This document shows positions 1-5,355 of a stretch of DNA of 5,355 nucleotides, in pieces (the first letter of the stretch is position 1; every line of letters starts with the position of its first letter). The notes under the pieces are model-generated. The model saw only the letters and a list, made by a program, of their open reading frames with translations, was not told the DNA's origin and searched no databases. This stretch comes from an uncultured Sphingobacteriia bacterium (GTDB taxonomy: Bacteria > Bacteroidota > Bacteroidia > Chitinophagales > Chitinophagaceae): NCBI GenBank assembly GCA_945957225.1, contig CAMFKK010000201.1, forward strand, positions 1-5,355, written 5' to 3'. The position numbers and the translations under genes are program-made.

Positions 1-368
1 CTACCAATGATAACCAAACCGCCGTAGGTGGTATGCTAGAAACAGCTGCAGATCTAGCTTTGGTCATTGGCGGATACAATAGTAGTAATACTTCCCACTT
101 AGTAGAACTTTGTGAGGCAAAATTGCCCACATATTTTATTGACAAACCAGAAAGAATTCTAGATAGCAATTCCATAATTGATTGCAATTGGCATACCAAG
201 GAACAAAGAACCATAACAGGGTTTCTCCCAGAAAAAAATCCAGTTAGAATTTTAATTACCAGCGGTGCCAGCTGTCCAGATGCCGTTGTAGAATCAGTCA
301 TAAAGAAAATAGCCGGCCTCTATGGGGTAGAAGATAAAATTGAACACCAAATCTCATTATTCCAATAA
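1..368 (+). CDS. ispH: 4-hydroxy-3-methylbut-2-enyl diphosphate reductase (IspH), C-terminal part, 5' truncated
   Basis: The reading frame is open from the window edge (first full codon at 3) to TAA at 366-368, giving 121 residues that begin TNDNQTAVGG. IspH is the cytoplasmic [4Fe-4S] enzyme that makes IPP and DMAPP in the last step of the MEP isoprenoid pathway. Seen: the substrate-binding GGYNSSNT segment at residues 23-30, whose Ser27 and Asn29 correspond to E. coli Ser225 and Asn227, and the TSGASCPD segment at 86-93, whose Ser90 corresponds to Ser269. The last cluster cysteine (E. coli Cys197) should lie about three codons before the first residue, just outside the window. The NSSNT-HL segment and the long stretch between the two motifs resemble the plant/cyanobacterial form of about 400 residues more than the E. 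coli form. An ATG at 33 lies inside the conserved domain and is not the start. The gene converges on the haloperoxidase gene and ends in its own terminator. Confidence 0.93.
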   Translation, partial: TNDNQTAVGGMLETAADLALVIGGYNSSNTSHLVELCEAKLPTYFIDKPERILDSNSIIDCNWHTKEQRTITGFLPEKNPVRILITSGASCPDAVVESVIKKIAGLYGVEDKIEHQISLFQ

Positions 369-399
369 AAAAGTGCTGCAAACCGCAGCACTTTTTTTT
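367..399. terminator. Bidirectional rho-independent terminator between convergent genes
   Basis: The inverted repeat GTGCTGC (373-379) / GCAGCAC (385-391) encloses a 5-base loop, AAACC. The stem can extend through six A residues (367-372) paired with the T run at 392-399. On the plus strand the stem is followed by eight T; on the minus strand by six T (complement of 367-372). The structure starts inside the ispH stop codon, so it terminates that transcript with almost no 3' UTR. It lies about 70 bp beyond the end of the minus-strand haloperoxidase gene and can also end that transcript. Confidence 0.9.
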
Positions 400-415
400 A
401 TTTCTGTCATAATTA

Positions 416-475
416 CTTTTCACTCTTCCCTCTTCACTTTCTTCTTCCCTCTTCACTATCTTCTTCTTCTATTTC
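416..475. repeat. Polypyrimidine tract with a 15-bp direct repeat
   Basis: On the plus strand 55 of 60 bases are C or T. Within it TCTTCCCTCTTCACT occurs twice, at 424-438 and 443-457, with starts 19 bp apart, followed by a CTT-rich run. On the minus strand this is a GAAGA/GTGAA-type purine tract just after the haloperoxidase stop codon, overlapping its last two codons. It encodes nothing recognisable. It could be a dispersed intergenic repeat of this genome or simple-sequence slippage; one window cannot tell them apart. Confidence 0.7.
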
Positions 476-1785
476 AACGTTCTTTGAACAATAAAAGCCC
501 CTACTTTCTTACCTTGTTCTGTTCCTACTTCTACTCCAAAACGATAGTGTATACCACCATATAATCTACTAATAGAAGCTTCTCCCGCGGCTTGATAAAA
601 AGATTTGAAATTTCTTTCCATGCCAATATAGCGCAGGTCACTGGTATCGCGGAAGGCAAAATTGTCACCATACAATTCCGTTAACACAGAAGCTGCAGAA
701 GCCGAGATGCTGCTATGACCACTGGTATATTCTGGGAATGGTGGGGTTTGCAAATAAGGCACATAATTTCTGTCTATCAATTCATTGATCACCGTTACTG
801 GGCGTACCAAACTACTTCTATATTTTTCATCCCAACATGAAATAAATGCATCGTATAGTGCAATACTAGTCAGCGAATAAGTCATGGCAACTTTTACAGC
901 ATCGGCCTTAGACTCTTTGGCTGCAATGGCTGCAATACCCATCCAGTGACCACCCGGGGTAATTTTCTTATTCCCAAACATCATATGTCCTGAGTGCTCA
1001 ATGACAAAGGGATTGTCATCCCAGAATTTGGCAATCATTTTCAAAGAATCCGTTAGGGTTTTATTAACGGTATACACTTCTTTGGCGTGTTTGTAAAACT
1101 CACTTGTACTGTCAGCATTATATACTGGAGGACGAACAGGTTTAAACTGAGCCGCAGAATCCAATACCATGGGTTTCATGGTATTCCAACACCATTCAAC
1201 ACCGTCTAAATAATCTGGTGGTGTAGGACGCCATTTGCCTGGTTCATTACTACCCAAGTATTTTTGTTTGCCACGTGACTGAGGGTAACCATCTGTCTTG
1301 GCCCTTGCTACAACTATATTTCCAATACTGTCACCAAAAGCAATTGACCTATTATAGGTATCTTCATCCATAGCAGCTTTAAATTTGGCATAAGTATTTT
1401 CCTCATAAGTTTTTAAGGAATCCAATGAGAATACCACTTTGTGAACCACTGTAAAAAAAGCCCTAGTAGCAGCCAATGTATAATTATAAGACTTGCCTTT
1501 CTCAGGTGTAGGCATAGGTGCAAATCCATGCAATTTAGCGGCAATGGAAGGAGCGTCTGGCTTGGAATGTCTGATGGCTTCATAGGAGGCTAAGGAAGAA
1601 TAGACATAGATTCTACTTGCAACAGGCGGGGTAAATACATCATAAATGATTACCTGGGTTAATTGATCCTGGTTCTCATGAACTATTTCAGCATCATTGA
1701 TGATGGTCTTTTTTTCTTGGCTACAAGAGAAGAGTACAAGCATCAAACATGCCCCCATTAGCCCTTGAAAAAACTGGCGTTTCAT
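469..1785 (-). CDS. Vanadium-dependent haloperoxidase / PAP2-superfamily lipoprotein
   Basis: This 438-residue protein has a type II signal peptide: MKR, a hydrophobic stretch, then lipobox LFSC with the lipidated Cys at residue 21. It is therefore probably anchored in a membrane facing the periplasm or outside. The C-terminal half carries the full vanadate site. WDEK...RP gives Trp318, Lys321 and Arg328; SGH gives Ser355, Gly356 and His357 (acid-base His); SRLYGGIH gives Arg407 and His413. These match Curvularia chloroperoxidase Trp350, Lys353, Arg360, Ser402, Gly403, His404, Arg490 and His496, with the same spacing inside each motif. The family oxidises halides with hydrogen peroxide, while related PAP2 enzymes are acid phosphatases. 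No transmembrane helices follow the signal peptide, unlike integral-membrane PAP2 phosphatases. The ATG at 1785-1783 is chosen because it gives an intact signal peptide. It lies 6 bp after the stop of the VCBS gene, with no clear Shine-Dalgarno, so co-transcription and perhaps translational coupling are likely. The stop is TAG at 471-469. Halide preference and true substrate cannot be read from sequence. Confidence 0.9.
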   Translation of the reverse strand: MKRQFFQGLMGACLMLVLFSCSQEKKTIINDAEIVHENQDQLTQVIIYDVFTPPVASRIYVYSSLASYEAIRHSKPDAPSIAAKLHGFAPMPTPEKGKSYNYTLAATRAFFTVVHKVVFSLDSLKTYEENTYAKFKAAMDEDTYNRSIAFGDSIGNIVVARAKTDGYPQSRGKQKYLGSNEPGKWRPTPPDYLDGVEWCWNTMKPMVLDSAAQFKPVRPPVYNADSTSEFYKHAKEVYTVNKTLTDSLKMIAKFWDDNPFVIEHSGHMMFGNKKITPGGHWMGIAAIAAKESKADAVKVAMTYSLTSIALYDAFISCWDEKYRSSLVRPVTVINELIDRNYVPYLQTPPFPEYTSGHSSISASAASVLTELYGDNFAFRDTSDLRYIGMERNFKSFYQAAGEASISRLYGGIHYRFGVEVGTEQGKKVGAFIVQRTLK

Positions 1786-1791
1786 AACTGT
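1786..1791 (-). other. 6-bp intergenic junction of the VCBS-haloperoxidase operon
   Basis: Only ACAGTT (minus strand) separates the TAA of the VCBS gene from the ATG of the haloperoxidase gene. The bases before the start read TTAAATAAACAGTT, A/T-rich and without a GGAGG-like motif, as is common for Bacteroidota. There is no room for a terminator, and a separate promoter would have to lie inside the upstream coding region. This supports a single transcript. Confidence 0.75.
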
Positions 1792-4700
1792 TTATTTAAG
1801 TGATATACTTCTAGTTTGCCCTTTTGTATTAGTAATGCTTAATGTTCTTACCTCCGAACCTACTGATAAAAATCTTCCAGATTGAGATAAATAAGAAGCT
1901 CCATAATACGCTTCAACTACTTGTTTTTTGCCATTGGATAAACTGATTTGGGCAGCCATGTCATCAGGCAATAAAGGAATTTGTTGCGCGTTTAATTTTG
2001 ATTCAAATATTTTTAAAGCCCCTCTATTTTGTGCTGCAGCAATTAAGGTTTTGCCTTTTGCATGACGCAATTTTACCAATCCCTTTCCATTGCCAGGAAT
2101 AAAAATGCCACTTTGTAAAATAGACAATGGTTTGAACCCGCCTTTCCCATCACCTTTTAAAAAGAGGCCATTCAAAGCATCATACCTACCAACTGAAACT
2201 TCTGTACCATAATCATTTCCATTGATCACCAAGTCTAAATTTCCATCACCATCAAAATCATCTGCTACCATACCGTTCAGAACAGAGAACTGCGCTTCTT
2301 TGGGCAAAGCTTGAAAACTAAATTTGCCATTTCCGTCATTGCGCATGAACACAGATTGTAGATTTACTGCTTCTAATTTTTGAGCACCCTTCAATTGTTC
2401 TTCAGTAAAAACTTTGTCAATTGTTGTAGTTGCGTAAGTTTTATAATTCTGAAATTTGCTCCGCATGCTGATCATTTGCTTAACAATATCGTCCCTTGTT
2501 TGAGCAGGAAAAGGTTTTAATTGTCCTTCCTGATCTGGCAGGTACAAATAAGGAAATGCATCATAACTTTCATTCTTGTCAAAGTCTTTAGCCAAAATGC
2601 CAACAGGTGTTTTGGGACTGGCCCTATAGAAACTGTTTTGACCCAAGTTACCCAATACATAATCCATATCTCCATCATTGTCAAAATCGCCTGGGGCAAT
2701 GGTATTCCACCAACCTGTTTGCTCTTGAATACCAGAGCTAGCCGTTGCATTGCTAAATTGTCCCTTCTCATTTTTCAAGACGGTAATAGGCATCCATTCT
2801 CCTGCCAAAATCAAGTCTGGCCAACCATCTTGGTCATAGTCTGTAAACAAAGCATCACACACCAAACCTAGATTATTCAATGTTGGTGCTACTTGAGCAG
2901 TTACGTCTGTAAACTGTACTTTCCCACCCTTGGTATCGTTTCTAAAAATAAAACTAGAAACGGGTTTGGGATAATTCCAAGGGTCTACCCTGCCAGATAC
3001 AAACAAATCCAAGTCACCATCTTTATCATAATCAATAGAACGCACACAGGCTTTACTAGTGAAATTTTGTGGTACAGCATTGGCGTCCAAACTAAAATTT
3101 CCCTTACCATCATTTAAGTAAAACTTATCTTGATATACTTCTGTATTTCGCTGGTTTTCATAGCCCCCACTGGCCGTGTACAAATCCAAGTCTTTATCGC
3201 CATCGGCATCAAAAAGCAATACACCTAAATCTTCCCACCGTTTTGTATTGATATCGGCATTGGCAATCACGGGTTTTTGTACAAAGGAACCATTGCTTTG
3301 TTGCAAAAACAGCTGACTGCTATATGAAAAAGAACCTCCTGTGATTAAATCGTCTAAACCATTTCCGTCTACATCTCCTACAGCAAGCGCTGAACCATAT
3401 TCAGAGAACTTGTGTGGAATTAGTTTTTGGATATTAAAATCTACAAAGTCCTTTTCTTCTTGTACATAATGAATATTTACTGAAGAAGTTATTTCTTTAA
3501 ACAAAGTATTGTTTGCAAAAACTTCTTGAATTGGTGTATTTGCTTGATTGGCATTTTTAATTGAAAGGGGCAGCACTTGATCTGCTTTTACATTTACCAA
3601 TTTTTGCATGGTTCCATTGGGCCATTTGACAATCAAAGAATCAATGGTTTGCACCTTGCCTAACCCAAAATGGGCCAATCCAGAAACACTGGAAAGATAA
3701 CCCCTGTATGGGTTCTGCTCCAACACTTGCAATTGCCCTGAACCATAATGCAATTCTATCCAAGTACCCAGCCCATTTTTATTTTGGCTATCTCCCTCTA
3801 AACGAATGTCTATAAAATGTGCGGACTCTTTGTCCTTATCTCTTTGAGTGTTTTTGAAAATACCCGCTTCGTCATTGATATTATTGACTACAAAATCAAG
3901 GTCTCCATCATTGTCCAAGTCTGCATAAACCGCCCCATTAGAGAATGATGGAATGGTCATACCCCATTCGGCTGATACATTACTAAAACTCAAATTGCCA
4001 TTGTTCTTATAAGCATAATTATGAATTTTCACTTCTGGAATCTGTTCTAGTAATTGTTGTTTAGAAGCAACAGAAAAAGAAGTATTTCTAAAAGCCACAA
4101 AATCGTGGTCGGTTACGTCTTTTGGAAAACCATTGGTGATGATGATATCTCTATTACCATCATTGTCAAAATCAGCTACCAGTGGAGTCCAACTCCAGTC
4201 GGTTTCTGCAAGGCCAGAGAAATAAGCTATCTCAGAAAATATGGGAGCGCCAATACTATCATTTTCTTTTACACGCGGGCCCTGGTTTACTTGGAGGGTA
4301 TTACGAACATATTGGTAGCCATAATTAAAATAATCACTGTTTTGGTAGGTTTGATAACTGTTGGGATTCAGCATCATTTTTTTACGATAATTATCCTGCG
4401 GATTCATGTCCAGGGTTACCACATCGCTAAGGCCATCATTATTGATATCAATGATATCGTTTCCCATGGCGTTGGCCGATGTGTGTTTGAAATAAGTATT
4501 GAGTGATTCTGTAAATGTTCCGTTGTGGTTATTGATCCACAAGAGGTCATTTGAGAGATAGTCATTGGTCACATAAATATCTTTCCATCCATCCCTATTG
4601 ATATCTGTGATGGTGACTGCATGCGCATACCCTTCTTGAAGAATCCCTGCTTCTTTTGAAACATTGGTAAAGAATGGGTGCTTCAGTGCTGCATTAAAAT

Positions 4701-5308
4701 CATTTCTAAAAAGCTTGTCTGTATTGGGATGAGACCCGTCTTTTAAAGCCTGTCTAAACCTATTGGGATAGTCATTCTTGACAATTTCATTGTTGGCCAA
4801 ATACGCATCCAGGTCTCCATCATTGTCATAGTCAAAAAAGGCCGCCATGGTCCCATGGCCATTATCGGCTAAGCCATATTCGGCAGCTAGATCTTTGAAT
4901 ATAGGGATACCATTCTTATCAGTGCCTTGGTTAATATAGAGTAAGTGCTCACGTAGTTTGGGATCTTTTCGTAAAGTAGCACAAACATAGATATCCATTA
5001 AACCGTCATTGTTAATATCAATCACTGAAACCCCTCTACACCATTTGCCCTTGCCATCTACTCCTGCTTGGGCAGTAATATCTTCAAATTTAAAATTGCC
5101 TTTGTTTATATATAATTTATTAGCAACTAGATTACCAGAAAAATACAAATCCTGCAATCCATCATTATTAAAATCGGCTACGCCAACCCCACCTCCATTA
5201 TAGACGTTTTCAAAGTCTAATACATTTACGGAATCATTCTCTAAAATTTGGTTGTTAAAATGAATGCCCGATGAGGAGGATGAAATAGGTGTAAAGAGGG
5301 TATCATTG
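1792..5308 (-). CDS. VCBS/FG-GAP repeat protein with central ASPIC/UnbV domain (CRTAC1-like), N-terminus missing
   Basis: The genomic part encodes 1171 residues (residue 1 is the Asn codon at 5307-5305) and ends at TAA 1794-1792. Calcium-binding loops of the form DxDxDGxxD, typical of FG-GAP/VCBS beta-propeller blades, start near residues 45, 97, 159, 235, 287, 379 and 463, then again near 645, 700, 759, 823, 874 and 1017. A degenerate one (DFDKNESYD) lies near 908. Between the two groups, about 495-580, is an ASPIC/UnbV domain with GLAHFGLGK and LIVKWPNG. This suggests two propeller-like regions flanking ASPIC. Residues about 930-990 form a loop-free segment with few glycines. Full-length relatives in Bacteroidota are about 1100-1200 residues and usually begin with a lipoprotein signal; here that part is lost because the contig runs into sequencing adapter at 5309. 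Probably exported, and possibly involved in binding polymers or partner proteins; no enzymatic function is evident. It is the first visible gene of a likely two-gene operon with the haloperoxidase. Confidence 0.9.
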
Positions 5309-5355
5309 CTGTCTCTTATACACATCTCCGAGCCCACGAGACCGGAGCCTATCTC
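5309..5355. other. Illumina Nextera adapter read-through (mosaic end, Read 2 adapter, i7 index, P7 start)
   Basis: This segment is library-construction sequence, not genome. Positions 5309-5327 are the 19-bp Tn5 mosaic end CTGTCTCTTATACACATCT. Positions 5328-5342 are CCGAGCCCACGAGAC, the rest of the Nextera Read 2 adapter. Positions 5343-5350, CGGAGCCT, sit where the i7 index belongs and match, from memory, Nextera XT v2 index N720. Positions 5351-5355, ATCTC, are the first bases of the P7 flow-cell sequence. The order is exactly that of a read running through a short insert. Read on the minus strand in the VCBS frame it gives the false N-terminus MGSEMCIRDS. The real contig should be trimmed to end at 5308. 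Confidence 0.98.

Noticed and set aside
33..35. ATG at 33 as the start of a small plus-strand gene
   Set aside because: The frame is open to the window edge and the upstream residues TNDNQTAVGG continue the IspH domain, so this is an internal Met.
340..564. 74-codon plus-strand open frame, hydrophobic and Phe/Ser-rich
   Set aside because: It overlaps the ispH end, the terminator and the polypyrimidine tract; its composition comes from the TTC/CTT run, and it runs into the haloperoxidase gene on the opposite strand.
469..1785. Integral-membrane PAP2 lipid phosphatase
   Set aside because: There are no transmembrane helices beyond the signal peptide, and the motif layout with Trp318 and Phe350 fits haloperoxidases better; a soluble phosphatase activity cannot be fully excluded.
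2517..2771. 84-codon minus-strand open frame
   Set aside because: It lies in an alternative frame inside the well-supported VCBS coding region, with no start context or recognisable domain.
4054..4506. 150-codon plus-strand open frame (and similar ones at 2521-2871, 2893-3117, 5009-5203)
   Set aside because: These are antisense shadows of the VCBS gene. Their Ile-rich repeats are the reverse complement of Asp/Asn calcium-loop codons, and no family resemblance is seen.
1792..5308. CRISPR-like or tandem-repeat array suggested by recurring CCATCATTGTC words
   Set aside because: The words are unevenly spaced, in frame, and encode the DNDGD calcium loops of one protein.
5309..5327. Tn5/IS50 mosaic end as evidence of a natural transposon
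   Set aside because: The 19-bp engineered mosaic end is followed directly by Nextera Read 2 adapter, an index and the P7 start, which no natural element carries.
5335..5337. ATG as the start codon of the VCBS protein
   Set aside because: The codon lies entirely in adapter sequence; the true start is beyond the contig end.

Overview
The window looks like the end of a draft-assembly contig from a member of the Bacteroidota, possibly the Chitinophagaceae. The AT-rich coding sequence, weak Shine-Dalgarno signals, lipoprotein signal peptide and very large VCBS/FG-GAP plus ASPIC/UnbV protein all fit that phylum. The family-level placement is only a guess. No mobile element, CRISPR array or RNA gene is visible.

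Layout: positions 1-368 (+) hold the C-terminal third of an IspH-type 4-hydroxy-3-methylbut-2-enyl diphosphate reductase of the plant/cyanobacterial style. A strong hairpin with T-tracts on both strands follows directly at about 367-399 and can serve both converging transcripts. Positions 416-475 are a polypyrimidine stretch containing a 15-bp direct repeat. Two genes then run on the minus strand. The upstream one (5308 down to 1792) encodes a giant calcium-loop VCBS/FG-GAP protein with a central ASPIC/UnbV domain. Only 6 bp after its stop comes a lipoprotein of the vanadium-dependent haloperoxidase/PAP2 family (1785-469) in which every vanadate-binding residue can be found.

The right end is not genomic. 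Positions 5309-5355 match, base for base as I recall them, the Illumina Nextera transposon mosaic end, the Read 2 adapter, an 8-base i7 index and the start of P7. The apparent start codon of the giant protein and its first ten residues (MGSEMCIRDS) are therefore translated adapter, and the gene's real N-terminus is missing.

How the genes may work together: the VCBS/ASPIC protein and the haloperoxidase are probably co-transcribed, and both are probably exported (the haloperoxidase by its visible lipobox, the VCBS protein by family analogy). They may act together at the cell surface or in the periplasm, but the substrate is unknown. IspH, a cytoplasmic isoprenoid-pathway enzyme, is an unrelated convergent neighbour.
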